From positions 1-61,446 of the IMG/VR virus record IMGVR_UViG_3300036761_000480: a DNA stretch of 61,446 nucleotides; one strand, written 5' to 3'. This document shows, one piece after another, positions 9,319 to 21,485 of the stretch (position 1 is its first letter; each line of letters starts with the position of its first letter). The notes beneath the pieces are model-generated. The model was not told where the DNA came from and searched no databases. It worked only from the letters and a program-made list of their open reading frames with translations. The position numbers and the translations under genes are program-made. Source of the DNA: a virus.

Positions 9319-12300
9319 TTATCCAGTATTAACTGTCTCCCAAGTTCCGTTATTATAATCAGTTTGACTATCGGTTCTCAAGAATTCCTTTCTCTCAAGC
9401 GTCCAATTTGTTAATGGTGGTACTGTATTTGTTAATGTAAGTCTATCCCATTGTCTATATAATCTCCATTCTTTTAATGATGAATCATATATAAATCCAA
9501 GAGATGCTGGATTGAATAAATTATTTATCATACCATTTGATCCTGAAGCATCAGCTTTAATCCGTAGAAATACCGCAACTTCTCTTTGTGTTTCATGACT
9601 AGTACTTATACTTGGCCTCAATGCCCCAACAGGGTCAACATCTCTTACATGAGATATTCTATATGAAGATGGAACCGAATTTAATTTTGTATAGTTCATA
9701 TTATTAATTGAACTCTGTACCATTGCGTATGATTCATTACATGTAAGTCCAGTTGTCATTCCATTACTTGGTAATGGCATTGTGAAGTTGATAGTTTTAT
9801 TCCCCGCATTAAATGTCACCGTTGATCCAAGAGATATATAAAGATAATTTCTTATTACTGAGTCACCACAATTGTTAGGCGCGTATTCCCAACTTATAAA
9901 ATAATATGAATAATATGCTAAATCAGTTGGAGATGAAGCCAACCAATTAGCATAACCTGTAGATCCTGTAACTGATGCAATATTAGACACGAATTTATTA
10001 TAATCCACAGAGCTTGTAAATGATAATGTTACATCAGTAGTTCCGTTTGGCGTTACTGTCGCCGTATCTGATGGCGTTTCTAAGTTAGCACATTGATAAA
10101 TGCTTCCGTTCCATATCCATTGATTTCCTCCTGTGTCTTTCCATTTATTAGTTATATTTGCTGGATTTAATCCATAATAATTATTACCAAAAATCATATT
10201 ATAATAAACAAATTTATACATATCTGTATATTTCCATAAGAAATATTCGGAAGTTGGCTTATATCCTATAGCTGTTGATGTAAGTCCGCTAATTGTGTTA
10301 TACGAAACATTGAAATAACAATCCGGATCGCCAGAGTATGTCATATATGTTGTACCCGTTAATATTTTACTTATATTTGTATCTGGGAAAGTTAAATTAA
10401 TATCGGAGCTTGTCAAGCATTTCATTCTCATATCCCAGTTGGTGTCATTATTGAGCGGTTCGAGAGTTGATCCAGTTATCCCGATATTTAAATAACCACT
10501 CGCTGCTTCAAAGTTTCCAATGTCCGATATTCCAGTTAAGTCAGTTACATATTTAGCGCCATAAGCTCCATTCATATATGATGAATAGTTATATACTTTT
10601 GGATTAGTTGGGTAACTTGCGGGATATAGATTGGTTATTAAACTATTTGGAAGTCCGCTGGCTGATCTTGTACCGATAACAAAGTTATCAAGTAATATAC
10701 CTGATGGATAATTTGTACTAAAATACGATATTTGTAATTGGTCAGCAACATCATAAGCCGCGAATTCCCAAGCAAAATGGGTTGTTGAATCTAACAGTTC
10801 AAATGATATCGACCTTGATTTATCTTCACTTACATTAACAGTATTTCTATATATTAAACCAAATGGATAAACAGTATCGTTATTAAATACCGCTGAACAT
10901 GTGATTGGACTAATCGTTATTGGCGTTCCATTAACACATGTAAATAAATCGGGACTCCAACGAGTACTTCCAGTTACAGATGCAAAGTATGGGGTATATG
11001 TTAAACCATTTGATACAACATATCTAATAACAGGATAATATGTTCCCTGTGGGACAATTTCATTTGTAAATGGATGTTGTTGTTGTATGTTTGGATCACT
11101 TCCAACTCCCGTAATAAGCTCGGTTGTTCCAGTAATACTACCAGTTCTCCATTCAATTACAAAATCACCAATAGTACATCCATTGCCCGAAACTAATTTA
11201 TTTGATGATAAGAAATATCCACCTGTTTCACCTGAAAGTGATAAATTACATGTTGAACATATAGTGTATATTACTAATGGTGACGGCGTTGGTGATGGCG
11301 TTGGTGATGTAGTAGATTGTGGTGTAATACTCGGCGTTATGGATTGTGATACTCCAGGTACATTGGTAACATCAATAATTTCACCCTCCACGACGCATGG
11401 CGCCGATGGCGTTGGCGTCATTGATGGCGTCACTGATGGAGTTACCGATGGCGTTATACTTGGCGATATACTTGGTGTTATACTTGGCGTTATACTTGGC
11501 GTTATACTTGGCGTTATATTTGGCGTTTTCGACGGTGTTTTTGATACTGTTATGCTCGGTGTTGCACTCGGTGTTGCACTCGGTGTTGCACTCGGTGTTT
11601 TTGATACTGAAATACTTGGTGATATTGAAATACTTGGCGTTAAACTTGGCGTTAAACTTGGTGTTGCACTTGGTGTTTTTGATACCGTTATACTTGGCGT
11701 TACACTTATCGTATTACTTGGTGTTGCACTCGGTGTTTTTGATACCGTTATACTTGGTGTTATAGATGGCGTTATTGAAATACTTGGCGTTATTGATGGT
11801 GTTAAACTTGGCGTTATACTTGGAGTCGCGGTCATCGTCGGTGATATCGAAATACTTGGCGATATCGAAATACTTGGTGTTATGCTTGGTGTTATGCTTG
11901 GAGTTGCACTTGGAGTTTTACTTGGCGTTTTTGTCATCGTTGGTGACGATGTAACAGTTGGAGTTATTGAAATGCTTGGCGTTAGACTTGGCGTTTTACT
12001 TGGTGTTGCGGTCACCGTTGGCGACGATGTAATAGTCGGCGTTATTGTTATACTTGTTGTTATACTTGGTGTTAGACTTGGCGTTGCGCTTGGTGTTTTA
12101 CTTGGCGTTTTTGATACCGTTATACTTGGTGTTATAGATGGCGTTGATGTTATTGATGGCGTTGGTGATGGCGTTGCTGACGGCGTTGGCGTTGATGTTG
12201 GTGATGGCGTTGCTGATAATGATATACTTGGTGTTGGCGAAACATCTTCAATTATACCAGTATCACATACTGTCTCTCCAGTCCATCCATTAGGTCCACA

Positions 12301-15300
12301 AGATCTTATAAATAATTGATTTATTGGCGAAGATTCGGTTTGTCCATATCCTATAAAATATTGATGAAGAGTGTAGTCTATTGTATCAAATTTTTCTTCT
12401 GTATATCTTACTATAATATTGTCATAATTACCTGTCTCGCCATTAAATAAAATAATATTACCATTATCTGAACTTCCACTAGCATTTACTTGATAATATA
12501 TTTTTTTATAATTATCATCACTACAATAATTTAATGTCACACCAGTTACTTCGATTGGAAATCCATATTGATTAATCATTAAATCTCCAATGTATATATC
12601 TTCTGGGTATTTATATTCAAAAAGATATGGTACACTCTGTAATTGAATATTCATATTGGTATATACCAATATTTTACTTGTTGGTAAAACTTCAAATTCA
12701 TCATTAATAATATGTGATTTTACCGTACTAAAACATTCTTTATTTTCAACAGTAATAAAGTCATAATCAAATGCAAATTGATATCCATTAGTATTTGCAT
12801 TACTAAAGTCCTGACTAGATAAGTCTCCATAAGGTTTTAAGGAAAGAGATAATAATATATCACCAATTGAAATGTTTTCAATTGTTATCCCACTAATACT
12901 TCCTCCTGCTATTGCTGTAACAAGATCTTCCCATGTTGATGGAATTGATGGAGAACCAATAACTTTATAAACATCAGTTCCTTTTCTTAATCCATAATTA
13001 AAACTTGGTCTATATTCTACTATTGGATTTGAAGTAAATCCAGTATTAATACCGACTTCGACAACTACAAATTGTAATCCATCAACTTCTAATCTTTGCT
13101 CACAATTCGCGGCATCCGTAAATATTAAATGAATGAGATCACATTCACTAAAACCAGTTAGCATAAAGATACACGGTGCAACTTGTTGTATTCTTGGGTT
13201 AACATTTACTTCATCATCGCATTCCTGATGTACATAAACCGATCCCCTTCCCATTTCATCTCCAGTAGCTCCACTAACATAAAAATATAAATCGGCAAAT
13301 AATTCACATCTAGTATCGCCAGTATAAATTGGTGATGATGATTCCACATATACTTCTAAGGCGCAATCCTGTTTTGTTAAATTAAAAATTGGTGCAAAAT
13401 AATACTCAAATTCCGCATCACAATTCTCATCATAATAGTCATTTGGTGATACTGTAAATCTTACTTTTTCAATACCATCGATGTCGGTAAAATATTCTAC
13501 TGTTATAGTATAACCAGTTTCGCCAGAAATGGCATTTGCTATTAATGTATCTAAAGTACTTCTCCAAATAGTCTTCATATCTTCGACGGTATCACCGCCA
13601 TTAAATAATGACCATGTATTTCCCGAATATTCATATCCACAAACTAATGGAATGCTATCTGATGTTGCCGTTAAGGAAGTACAATTATTGGTTGGAGGAG
13701 TATATGCTGAAAATGGTTTTAAATTAGGCGTTTCGGCGCTATATAGATTACCATTGACAACTAATGATATTTGAAATGATATTCCTCCGAAAAATTGAAC
13801 GCCTCTAAAATTTTCTAACGAAACATCTTCCCCATTAATAGATCCACTACCAATAATTGTCTCAATATCTTCACGAATTACGGTTTCAAAATCTGGGTAA
13901 AGAATTTGGGTATATGTAGTTGGAAGACAAGGTTGAGGATATTGATATCTTGACCCATATCCTGGCCCATTTTCAATTAAATTTCCACCTAGCCATAATG
14001 TTGTTGCTGGCACAAATTGATCAATTATGCTAGTCCAATAAGGACTTAATCTATTTATAAAATCACATACCGCAATATAATTATAGGGTTTGAATTCATT
14101 ACTTCGATAATAAGCGTTATATACCTCCTCTATATCTATATAGTTTCTCTGATACCTCATAATATGTGAATTTGTAATGATGATACTTAACATTTCATCT
14201 AAAAATTCAGCAAATGTCCTATCTGTCTGAGGTGGTAATGTGTGAAAAGTTAACGATAAATTTCTTGATTTTCGATATATGTCATAATCTATTGCCCTAT
14301 CTGCAGCTAAAAACGCATTAATGTTTTTTCTATTTAGCGTTAATTTTGATGTATTTTCATCTATAACATTTTCAATTTTCTTATTATCAATTTTGCTTGA
14401 TAAACTATATCCATAATCTAATCCTGGAAGTTTTCGATATGCGTCAAAATAATCCTCACCATATGTAAATGGTTTAGACATTGTTTTAATGGTTTTTATC
14501 CTACCTGATAAATTAGAATTCGCGGCATCTAAAATATCGGGAGATCTATGGTCTAATAATTTTCTATACCAGCCTGCTCCTGTTTGAAAAAATAAACTAC
14601 CATCTGTTGTGATGATTTTTCGTGGTAATCCCGTAATTTCATCGACAGGATAATTGTCTCTACTTAAACTTGTTGATCCAGTTATTTGTGTTAAAGTATA
14701 TCCGGTTATTCCTGTATTGTATTCCGCCATATTAACCACTCTAATTCCTTGCATTGCTTCCCAAATATCATTTTCGATGGTTTTTGAAGGTAATACGGCA
14801 TCAACTATATAAACATATTCATCAAGCCTAATTAGAGGTTCTGGTGCGCCAATAAATTTTAAAAAGAATTCTATACCACCTCTAGTCCCTTTTGATTTAT
14901 ATAGATTAGCAAGATTGACTAATATTCTTCTATAAAATTCATATTCGGCTTCGATTAAATTAACTCCTGTTGACACACCGTTATATTGGGGATCGTGTCT
15001 TGTATATAAAGAATCTGCCAGACTTTTTTCATCGAATAGGCTAATGGTTGAAAGCCCAAGAGTTTCGGATAGGTTTTTTAATAATACATCGGGAACGTTA
15101 TTAATTCCATCATAACTTACATTTCGCATATAAGCGATGTTATCAATAAACACTTTTATTTTATCAAAACTTTGGCCATATATCTGAAATATGGATTCCA
15201 TCTTTTTTTCTTCAGTATCAAACTCATAAAGTTGTGGAGCGGTTAAAAATCTGATAATTAAATTGGCTTTATAATCATCGCTTTCGTCACCTAAAGAACT

Positions 15301-16245
15301 TAATTGACTAATATAATAATCATAATTAACCCCAGTTATTTGAATATTCCATCCATCTCGTGAAATTGGCCAATTAATATATACAGTAATTGTATCAACA
15401 TTATATCCTCCATTAGTTTCTCTTGGTACATTAAATCCAGCATTAAATTTAGGACTACTTTCTCTATTTAATAATACACTTTCTAAATCATCTAAATTAT
15501 CATAAAATTCTTCTACAACACCATCGTTCGGTCTTATTAGATAATTTTCGGTAAATCCAGTCGCGTTATCAAAACAATTACCATCAACCTTTAATGTAAT
15601 TTTATTGTCAACATCAGGCCCCTCATATTCTAATATACCAAATACACTACCACCAATATCAATTACATATTTTGTATATGATGAATAAAAATTTCTTATA
15701 GTGTTATCTGTAGTTGATATTACATTAGTTTGCGGTTCAATTAATATAACATCTAATGGATTAAATAATAACGAATATTGTACTTTAAATTCTGTGATGC
15801 CTAAATATGGATTATATACAATAGATTCGGCGCTTAAACTGTTTAATCCAACGGGTGATGTTGTATCTACCAGAATTGCTGCGGGATATTTTGCAATGAT
15901 ATTTGAAACTGAAACTCCAAGTCTTTGTTTTAACGAGCCATAGAGCGAACGATCAGCATTATTCTTATCATTATTAAATTTAATATCTTGTGATGTGCTA
16001 CTTGTGCTATCGGTATTAGTAGTAGTACTGTCTTCTTCTTTAATATCATCTAATGTGAGAAAATCCGAAAAGGGCTGTGTTATAAACTCCTTACTGTCTT
16101 TTTCGGGTATTATTCTATCAATAGCAAAGTTTTCGCCAGTCATTTGACTGGAGCCATCAGTAATTTGGTTACCAACCAGAAAATCACTAAATGTATCGGC
16201 CCCACTTGAGGCTTGACTAGGAACTTTGTATTTTACTACTGGCAT
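9319..16245 (-). CDS. Giant baseplate-to-fibre protein with P2 gpI-like region and long Thr-Pro-Ser linker
   Basis: 2308 residues, the largest gene here. The N-terminal ~700 residues look like a baseplate connector: residues about 432-465 ([18 protein letters not shown], then FFLKFIGAP) match the 'KGT' motif region of the P2 tail protein I family, which links baseplate wedge and fibre. The middle (about 820-1330) is not recognised. Residues about 1335-1655 are an uninterrupted TPS linker. The C-terminal ~650 residues are rich in T, S, N, G and aromatics, as in receptor-binding tips, without a recognised domain. Its start overlaps the stop of the upstream 305-aa gene by 1 nt (TAATG type), suggesting translational coupling. 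The acidic Ser/Thr-rich stretch at residues 55-95 may be disordered. Structural role fairly sure; exact position in the virion inferred. Confidence 0.82.
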   Translation of the reverse strand: MPVVKYKVPSQASSGADTFSDFLVGNQITDGSSQMTGENFAIDRIIPEKDSKEFITQPFSDFLTLDDIKEEDSTTTNTDSTSSTSQDIKFNNDKNNADRSLYGSLKQRLGVSVSNIIAKYPAAILVDTTSPVGLNSLSAESIVYNPYLGITEFKVQYSLLFNPLDVILIEPQTNVISTTDNTIRNFYSSYTKYVIDIGGSVFGILEYEGPDVDNKITLKVDGNCFDNATGFTENYLIRPNDGVVEEFYDNLDDLESVLLNRESSPKFNAGFNVPRETNGGYNVDTITVYINWPISRDGWNIQITGVNYDYYISQLSSLGDESDDYKANLIIRFLTAPQLYEFDTEEKKMESIFQIYGQSFDKIKVFIDNIAYMRNVSYDGINNVPDVLLKNLSETLGLSTISLFDEKSLADSLYTRHDPQYNGVSTGVNLIEAEYEFYRRILVNLANLYKSKGTRGGIEFFLKFIGAPEPLIRLDEYVYIVDAVLPSKTIENDIWEAMQGIRVVNMAEYNTGITGYTLTQITGSTSLSRDNYPVDEITGLPRKIITTDGSLFFQTGAGWYRKLLDHRSPDILDAANSNLSGRIKTIKTMSKPFTYGEDYFDAYRKLPGLDYGYSLSSKIDNKKIENVIDENTSKLTLNRKNINAFLAADRAIDYDIYRKSRNLSLTFHTLPPQTDRTFAEFLDEMLSIIITNSHIMRYQRNYIDIEEVYNAYYRSNEFKPYNYIAVCDFINRLSPYWTSIIDQFVPATTLWLGGNLIENGPGYGSRYQYPQPCLPTTYTQILYPDFETVIREDIETIIGSGSINGEDVSLENFRGVQFFGGISFQISLVVNGNLYSAETPNLKPFSAYTPPTNNCTSLTATSDSIPLVCGYEYSGNTWSLFNGGDTVEDMKTIWRSTLDTLIANAISGETGYTITVEYFTDIDGIEKVRFTVSPNDYYDENCDAEFEYYFAPIFNLTKQDCALEVYVESSSPIYTGDTRCELFADLYFYVSGATGDEMGRGSVYVHQECDDEVNVNPRIQQVAPCIFMLTGFSECDLIHLIFTDAANCEQRLEVDGLQFVVVEVGINTGFTSNPIVEYRPSFNYGLRKGTDVYKVIGSPSIPSTWEDLVTAIAGGSISGITIENISIGDILLSLSLKPYGDLSSQDFSNANTNGYQFAFDYDFITVENKECFSTVKSHIINDEFEVLPTSKILVYTNMNIQLQSVPYLFEYKYPEDIYIGDLMINQYGFPIEVTGVTLNYCSDDNYKKIYYQVNASGSSDNGNIILFNGETGNYDNIIVRYTEEKFDTIDYTLHQYFIGYGQTESSPINQLFIRSCGPNGWTGETVCDTGIIEDVSPTPSISLSATPSPTSTPTPSATPSPTPSITSTPSITPSITVSKTPSKTPSATPSLTPSITTSITITPTITSSPTVTATPSKTPSLTPSISITPTVTSSPTMTKTPSKTPSATPSITPSITPSISISPSISISPTMTATPSITPSLTPSITPSISITPSITPSITVSKTPSATPSNTISVTPSITVSKTPSATPSLTPSLTPSISISPSISVSKTPSATPSATPSATPSITVSKTPSKTPNITPSITPSITPSITPSISPSITPSVTPSVTPSMTPTPSAPCVVEGEIIDVTNVPGVSQSITPSITPQSTTSPTPSPTPSPLVIYTICSTCNLSLSGETGGYFLSSNKLVSGNGCTIGDFVIEWRTGSITGTTELITGVGSDPNIQQQHPFTNEIVPQGTYYPVIRYVVSNGLTYTPYFASVTGSTRWSPDLFTCVNGTPITISPITCSAVFNNDTVYPFGLIYRNTVNVSEDKSRSISFELLDSTTHFAWEFAAYDVADQLQISYFSTNYPSGILLDNFVIGTRSASGLPNSLITNLYPASYPTNPKVYNYSSYMNGAYGAKYVTDLTGISDIGNFEAASGYLNIGITGSTLEPLNNDTNWDMRMKCLTSSDINLTFPDTNISKILTGTTYMTYSGDPDCYFNVSYNTISGLTSTAIGYKPTSEYFLWKYTDMYKFVYYNMIFGNNYYGLNPANITNKWKDTGGNQWIWNGSIYQCANLETPSDTATVTPNGTTDVTLSFTSSVDYNKFVSNIASVTGSTGYANWLASSPTDLAYYSYYFISWEYAPNNCGDSVIRNYLYISLGSTVTFNAGNKTINFTMPLPSNGMTTGLTCNESYAMVQSSINNMNYTKLNSVPSSYRISHVRDVDPVGALRPSISTSHETQREVAVFLRIKADASGSNGMINNLFNPASLGFIYDSSLKEWRLYRQWDRLTLTNTVPPLTNWTLERKEFLRTDSQTDYNNGTWETVNTG
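11280..12240 (-). repeat. Longest Thr-Pro-Ser coding repeat (about 320 codons)
   Basis: Tandem blocks encoding [18 protein letters not shown] and related units in the 2308-aa gene. Blocks such as gttttgataccgttatact recur with one or two differences. The opposite strand stays open for 410 codons over this stretch only because the repeat has no stop in that frame. Confidence 0.9.
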
Positions 16246-17162
16246 TATGATGTTATTGTATCAAAGTTTAATGACTCATCAATATCTGTTTTTATTTCTC
16301 TAATTTCATATAATGTTTCATTGAACTCATTCTTAATTTCAAATAAATTAAACTGTTTATAGATGTTTTTATCTTTGTCATATATTGTGTATGTACCACT
16401 CGAAATTGCCTTACTTTGATTACCATAAAGAGCATAACTCAATGTTTGAGCATCGTGTTCAACCATTTCAATTTCAATTGTAGTCGGATTAAAATATGTA
16501 TTCGTTAAAATAATGGTTTGCTCAGGTTGCCCAATATACGGAACAGTTGTTGGCCTTGTTGACGGAGCGGCACTTGGAGTTATTGTTAAAAACATTAAAT
16601 TCGTGGCGCTATCAGAATATCTATATCTGATAGCTTTCTGTGTGGTATTAGTTAAATTTGTTGTAATTGGCTCGCAATAAAAATTAGATGTAATGATCCT
16701 ATAAAAATTAGGAACTTTTTTATTATCTGTTGGGTTTATATATTCAATACGATATCCAACTAATCCTTGGGGACTAAATTTATTTCTATCTGTTGAAACC
16801 ACATTTGATAAATCTATTATTAATCCTCTAACTGACGGTAGTGATGCTAGCACGCCACAGTCGGTTATCTTCGTTCTAATCTGTTTTGGCCTCAAGTGAA
16901 GGGTGTATATCCCCAACTCAGAGAAATCGGTTGATTCGAGTTTTAAATTGTATAACCCACCCAAAATTTCAACATTTGGCGCGTTGCTGTCATCTGTAGT
17001 ATCAGAATTATGATAAACAGGTGTTAAAATTGTTGCGGCGTCTAATCTTTTTAATGTTACTTCTGAATTTGCGTTCCTATCAATTACATAGTGATAGATT
17101 ATCTCAACATCTTCAGGGGAGACATCCGATCCCCTAATTATTCCAAACGATCCTGTAGACAT
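16245..17162 (-). CDS. Probable baseplate or fibre-adaptor structural protein
   Basis: 305 residues, not recognised. The composition is that of a beta-rich virion protein (many T, N, I, Y; few charged clusters), with no signal peptide and no membrane segment. A short proline-rich stretch ([16 protein letters not shown], about residues 203-218) interrupts the chain, a shorter relative of the TPS linkers in its neighbours. The final ~40 residues are acidic and probably helical ([20 protein letters not shown]). It overlaps the start of the 2308-aa gene by 1 nt and is preceded by a TATATTTATA element 27 nt before its ATG, which may mark the start of a transcript for the distal fibre genes. Function inferred only from position. 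Confidence 0.75.
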   Translation of the reverse strand: MSTGSFGIIRGSDVSPEDVEIIYHYVIDRNANSEVTLKRLDAATILTPVYHNSDTTDDSNAPNVEILGGLYNLKLESTDFSELGIYTLHLRPKQIRTKITDCGVLASLPSVRGLIIDLSNVVSTDRNKFSPQGLVGYRIEYINPTDNKKVPNFYRIITSNFYCEPITTNLTNTTQKAIRYRYSDSATNLMFLTITPSAAPSTRPTTVPYIGQPEQTIILTNTYFNPTTIEIEMVEHDAQTLSYALYGNQSKAISSGTYTIYDKDKNIYKQFNLFEIKNEFNETLYEIREIKTDIDESLNFDTITS

Positions 17163-17189
17163 TCTTTTACTTTATTATTTCTTTATTTA

Positions 17190-17199
17190 TATAAATATA
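17190..17199 (-). promoter_or_regulatory. Candidate phage promoter element TATATTTATA
   Basis: The minus strand reads TATATTTATA 27 nt before the ATG of the 305-aa gene, in a 40-nt gap with no other content. The same word occurs before several other genes in the window. Confidence 0.35.
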
Positions 17200-17202
17200 A
17201 AA

Positions 17203-18156
17203 TTATTGTTTTTTTACTTTAAAATAACCACTTCCATAGATATCTAGTTCTCCTGTGCTATCAATTTCGCCCAACCTCAAATTTCTTTCCATCACTCCCT
17301 GTTTACCTCTTTCAATGAAAATATCTGAATAAATCTGAGGCTCATCAAGAAACCCTATCAGATGTTCATTTCTTGTTATCATTCCCTGGTATAATTCTTC
17401 ATTGACGTAATTAGATGTTAGCCCTGTTATATGTGTATATCCATCAGAATAATCCATATAAAATAAACCATCTATGGTATAACCCGTATAATCGCCAGCA
17501 TCGGTATGTCCTGTTGTTAATCCTGAATATATATAACCTCTACCATAATTTTTAAATTCGTCAATTCTACTTTTTCCTAAAGCTAAAAACGATATGGTTG
17601 ATTCGTTAGTGTTTCCTGTTAATGTCGTGTAATCTTCCAAATAATCCTGTGTTACACCAGTTACTGGCGGATCATATGTATATGGAACAGTAAATGTTAA
17701 TGTGCCCAAATCAGTTGGAAGAGTTGAACCAGTAATTGGAAGATATATGCTTCTCTTTAGTTTTTCTACTTTCCATGGAGAATCAACAGTAATTTCCACA
17801 TCATATATTCCAGATCCACTATATAAATGTCCAGCATATGGTAAATTTGCGTCATATACGGTTGGCATAGATATAGTATCTCCTGAAGTTCCATCTCCCC
17901 ACGAAATACTAAAAATAGAATCAATAAGAGTTTTTAACTTATTAGTATTTATTGTGTTAAACACAACAATCGAATTCGGAATAACTCCGCCTGCATATGT
18001 GAAATTACAAAATTGTTCAATCTGTTCCATAGTTCCATCAAACCCAACCATAATACCCATTTCATCTGCCGAGCATTCCAAAAATATTGGTATTTGATAT
18101 GTTATACCACTCGTTGACCCTGACAATATTTCGTATCTATCTTTTTTCATATTCAT
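17203..18156 (-). CDS. Virion structural protein with PKD-like segment
   Basis: 317 residues. Residues about 80-130 carry a PKD-type signature: SISWGDGTSG followed by HLYSGSGIYDVEITVDSPW, the SWGDG...H.Y...G.Y.V pattern of polycystic-kidney-disease Ig-like folds, which serve as spacers or carbohydrate-contacting modules in surface proteins. The rest (SIYLPITGSTLPTDL; multiple GYTIDGLFYMDYSDGYT-like segments) is beta-rich and unassigned. It ends in a basic tail (GYFKVKKQ). It follows the 388-aa GTSG-repeat gene by 3 nt, so both are almost certainly co-transcribed. Likely an appendage or baseplate-periphery component; the exact role is unknown. Confidence 0.75.
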   Translation of the reverse strand: MNMKKDRYEILSGSTSGITYQIPIFLECSADEMGIMVGFDGTMEQIEQFCNFTYAGGVIPNSIVVFNTINTNKLKTLIDSIFSISWGDGTSGDTISMPTVYDANLPYAGHLYSGSGIYDVEITVDSPWKVEKLKRSIYLPITGSTLPTDLGTLTFTVPYTYDPPVTGVTQDYLEDYTTLTGNTNESTISFLALGKSRIDEFKNYGRGYIYSGLTTGHTDAGDYTGYTIDGLFYMDYSDGYTHITGLTSNYVNEELYQGMITRNEHLIGFLDEPQIYSDIFIERGKQGVMERNLRLGEIDSTGELDIYGSGYFKVKKQ

Positions 18157-18159
18157 TTT

Positions 18160-19326
18160 TTAAGGTGCTGAGCATGCCTCGGTACAAGTATTAAATGGTC
18201 CGTTTGATACTATAATTAAATCTGTGGTATTAATAGATTGATATGAATCTGGCCGTATTATATCTATCGACGGATCATTTACTTTATAATATTTTCCCAA
18301 GGTTAAAGAAACTGTTGTTTTTATATGGGCACCACCACCACGAGAAACACATATTACCCCATTACAATCATATAATGTGACTCCATATCCAGATGTTCCG
18401 CCAGTTCCAGATGTTCCGCCAGTTCCGGATGTTCCGCCAGTTCCGGATGTTCCGCCAGTTCCGGATGTTCCACTAGTTCCACTAGTTCCACTAGTTCCAC
18501 TAGTTCCATATGCTCCAACAGAACTAGATGATACTGATGTGGAATAAAATCTAATGGGATCGGTACTACATCCAACTCTACCTTCTGTTGCTCCAGAATA
18601 AATCATATATGAATAATCACTTCTATCGATGACCATTTTGTAATACACATCTATCTCTTCACTTGTAACACCGCTATATACTTTATCATAATTCGTAAAA
18701 TTTATCGTTTGTCCATCGATAGTATTAAAGAACTTTGCTGTCATATAAAATGTATTACCTGACATCAATGTTCCGTCCATTACTGTATTATCTTGGAACC
18801 AGAACAAATACATATTTTCTTTGTTTCTATAATTAGATCCCGTAAAAACAGGAACAAAAATATGCTCATTAATTGGCATGTAATAAACCTTTTCCCCTAA
18901 CGGAACAGATAGATGTTTAGTAAATACCAATTTCCTATTTGAACTATTAGGATTTTCGCCTTCTGGAACTTTATAAAATTCTAATCTGAAAAAACTATCA
19001 TTGTCCTGTCTTATAACTTTTGCATTTTTTTCTGGCGTTAATCCTATATACTCATAATTTAGTCCGCCAGCGTGAGTTGGAGGATCTTGATCATTATAAA
19101 AATAGAAATAAAACCAAATATCTGTTTGTTCTATATTTCCTGTTCCTCCTGTACATGATTTGTGCGCGTACCTAACTGTTTCAAAATTAACTGCAGGGTT
19201 AATAACAGACTTTAGAGTATCCTGTTCAAATTCCTGAAAAGATTCTTCCCATCCCAAATCTGTTCTAAAATTAGTTTCAGTATTTATTGAAATTTTTCTA
19301 TCCGATGTATTTCGTAAAATTTTCAT
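18160..19326 (-). CDS. Fibre protein with collagen-like GTSG/GTGGTS repeat
   Basis: 388 residues. Residues about 275-315 are a glycine-rich tandem repeat (GTSGTSGTSG then GTGGTSGTGGTSG), comparable to collagen-like or glycine-rich stems of phage fibres. The N-terminal ~270 residues are a beta-rich domain with no recognised family (FQDNTVMDGTLMSGNTFYMTAKF region). The C-terminal ~65 residues after the repeat are compact, with four Cys (LYDCNGVICVSRGG; FNTCTEACSAP at the end), so a small disulfide- or metal-stabilised tip is possible. It sits between the 716-aa and 317-aa genes with gaps under 10 nt. A structural role is likely. Confidence 0.78.
   Translation of the reverse strand: MKILRNTSDRKISINTETNFRTDLGWEESFQEFEQDTLKSVINPAVNFETVRYAHKSCTGGTGNIEQTDIWFYFYFYNDQDPPTHAGGLNYEYIGLTPEKNAKVIRQDNDSFFRLEFYKVPEGENPNSSNRKLVFTKHLSVPLGEKVYYMPINEHIFVPVFTGSNYRNKENMYLFWFQDNTVMDGTLMSGNTFYMTAKFFNTIDGQTINFTNYDKVYSGVTSEEIDVYYKMVIDRSDYSYMIYSGATEGRVGCSTDPIRFYSTSVSSSSVGAYGTSGTSGTSGTSGTSGTGGTSGTGGTSGTGGTSGTGGTSGYGVTLYDCNGVICVSRGGGAHIKTTVSLTLGKYYKVNDPSIDIIRPDSYQSINTTDLIIVSNGPFNTCTEACSAP
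18390..18510 (-). repeat. 18-bp and 9-bp tandem coding repeats (GTGGTS, GTS)
   Basis: Four near-perfect copies of an 18-bp unit (ggatgttccgccagttcc on the plus strand) are followed by four 9-bp units (cactagttc). They encode the glycine-rich stem of the 388-aa protein; unit sizes are multiples of three. Confidence 0.9.
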
Positions 19327-19334
19327 TTATATTA

Positions 19335-21485
19335 TTAATTATCTATTGCAATTCTAATTTCAGTTGGAGAGGTGGTTGCAGGAAAAGAAAATATTTTAAC
19401 AACACTTAAAATATTACCTGTTTCGCCAACATTTATTGGTTCACCTTTATATAAAACACTATCAATATAAAGATTTAAAAATTTAGTTGAATTTGGGGTT
19501 GGTACGCCATAAACTTCCACAGATAATGTTTGACTCGATATTGTTCCAGTATATGTTAATATGGTTGTGCCAGTTACTGGATATACAAATGACGGTATTC
19601 CATTTCCACCTATGCCAGAAAACTTAATGCCATATGCTGGATCCAAAATAAAATTTCCTGAAGCTGGCGGAGTGGGAGTTACTGTTGGCGTTACTGTTGT
19701 TGTTACTGTTACAGTTGGATTAAGTAATACTGCGTGACATTCGTCTGCTCCTTTTACAAAGAAGCTAATAAGGCCATCTTTTTTATTTGTAAAAATTTGT
19801 TCATTTCTTAAATAGAAATTAATATCTCTATGTATGTAATGAATGTTATTCATATATGGATAATCTGTGCCATATCCATCAATATCAATATATCCGTCAT
19901 CATATAAATCTCTCCACCTCCATAATTTTTCACTGGAGAAATATCTTGTGTTTTCAGGTAAATTCTCTACTTTATCAGTATTTGATGTTTCTGTATATGG
20001 GGATAATTCTCTCATTTTAAATCTATAGTGTGGTTGATAATATAACCCTATAGGATTGTCATCAGTTGCGCCAGAATATGTTGTAGTTAATGTTTGCCCA
20101 TGATTAAATACATTTACATTACTAACTATTTTATGAAACGATTCGGATATTATTCTTTCTTTCATCTCTTTAGGATTATATTCAACAAATGCGCCAAATA
20201 AAATATCGCCTTCCGACATTGTTCTTCCTGATGTAAATGTAATTCCGTCTCTAACAAATGTGTCACCAGATAATCCTATTTCTGATGATGTATTTCCACT
20301 AAAATGATCATCAATCCATAAATCGTGAAAATTAAATTTATATCCAACTTTAGGCGGGTATTCGAAAAATCCATTACCATTTCTAAAAACCATCGACATA
20401 TATATATCAGTTGGGGTATATCCTAAATTATTGGTAATTCCAGTTAATATAAAAGGTTCTTTAAAATCAAATAAAACCGCTTCCATCCGATTTCTTTCCA
20501 CAACCACATCATTTATTCCCGCGCTATTTTCAAATAATAATCTCTTTTCATCTTGCCAAATTGGTGATTCAAATCCAACTTTATCTAAAATATAATCATC
20601 TATAGATGTTAATACTTTATGTATGTGCACATAGTACTCTGAAGTAGAATTGTTTATATCATTTATATCGGTACATCTTTTACCATTTACTAATGTATTA
20701 AACGTACCGCCCGTTAATTGTGATTTTGCAATATTTATAACATAATTCTCTGAATTATAAACCTCGTTTCCGATAGAATTAACATAATAAGGTATTGAAT
20801 TTATTATTACAAATTCTCCTTGATTAATACCATGAATAACTGGACTCGTCAGAATATACTCAGTTGTCCCCGTTTGGACTCTAAACGGAATTCCGTCGCC
20901 ACTAAGAAAAGTTAATATATTGTCGCCTTCAGTTTTTATTGTGCCTGATAATGTATACTTCATTGGAAATTCGGCATTATGATCATATATGTAGGTCATA
21001 TAAAGATTCCAATTAAAATGAGGGGCATTAAGCGCTGTAATTTCTTGATGCAATGTTGTTCCAGATGTAATAAGAGTGAATCCAGAAAATGTATCCAAAG
21101 AACTCATTGACATTGGATCTACTGCTTCCCTATATATGTCGTTTCTTAAAAACGCAAATTCATCATATGGAAGATATCCAGCATAACATCCATCTGTTCC
21201 ATCACTATATAATGCTAATCTTTGTTTTAAATAGTCATAATCAGATACTCCAAGATATAAATTTCTAAATACCATTTTCATTTTACCATATATCATATAT
21301 CTGTTACAATCTGACCTTTCTTTTGCAAATTGTTCGGACAAATCAAGAACAATATCTCTATCATCAGTTCGTAATAAAGATTTTTCTTCCTCAAAACCAA
21401 TACGTATCTGACTATCGATTGCTGGCGCCTTTTCGTATCTTAATTTTGGTAATATGATTTGTTTCTTTTCCATTTCTTTTAACAA
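19335..21485 (-). CDS. Large virion structural protein with short TPT linker and C-terminal beta domain
   Basis: 716 residues. The N-terminal ~590 residues begin with a charged segment (MLKEMEKKQIILPKLRYEKAP) and are then beta-rich and unassigned. A VTVTTTVTPTVTPTPP linker at about residues 595-612 separates off a ~100-residue C-terminal beta domain. This body-linker-tip plan repeats in several genes of the operon. Its start overlaps the stop of the 1622-aa gene by 7 nt, indicating translational coupling. It probably belongs to the baseplate periphery or fibre network; no specific function can be assigned. Confidence 0.75.
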   Translation of the reverse strand: MLKEMEKKQIILPKLRYEKAPAIDSQIRIGFEEEKSLLRTDDRDIVLDLSEQFAKERSDCNRYMIYGKMKMVFRNLYLGVSDYDYLKQRLALYSDGTDGCYAGYLPYDEFAFLRNDIYREAVDPMSMSSLDTFSGFTLITSGTTLHQEITALNAPHFNWNLYMTYIYDHNAEFPMKYTLSGTIKTEGDNILTFLSGDGIPFRVQTGTTEYILTSPVIHGINQGEFVIINSIPYYVNSIGNEVYNSENYVINIAKSQLTGGTFNTLVNGKRCTDINDINNSTSEYYVHIHKVLTSIDDYILDKVGFESPIWQDEKRLLFENSAGINDVVVERNRMEAVLFDFKEPFILTGITNNLGYTPTDIYMSMVFRNGNGFFEYPPKVGYKFNFHDLWIDDHFSGNTSSEIGLSGDTFVRDGITFTSGRTMSEGDILFGAFVEYNPKEMKERIISESFHKIVSNVNVFNHGQTLTTTYSGATDDNPIGLYYQPHYRFKMRELSPYTETSNTDKVENLPENTRYFSSEKLWRWRDLYDDGYIDIDGYGTDYPYMNNIHYIHRDINFYLRNEQIFTNKKDGLISFFVKGADECHAVLLNPTVTVTTTVTPTVTPTPPASGNFILDPAYGIKFSGIGGNGIPSFVYPVTGTTILTYTGTISSQTLSVEVYGVPTPNSTKFLNLYIDSVLYKGEPINVGETGNILSVVKIFSFPATTSPTEIRIAIDN

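Noticed and set aside
11087-12319. Plus-strand open frame of 410 codons, and similar ones at 1437-2000 and 8611-9030
   Set aside because: They are Gly-Val-Leu-rich mirror frames of the Thr-Pro-Ser coding repeats on the minus strand, with no start signals and no domain.
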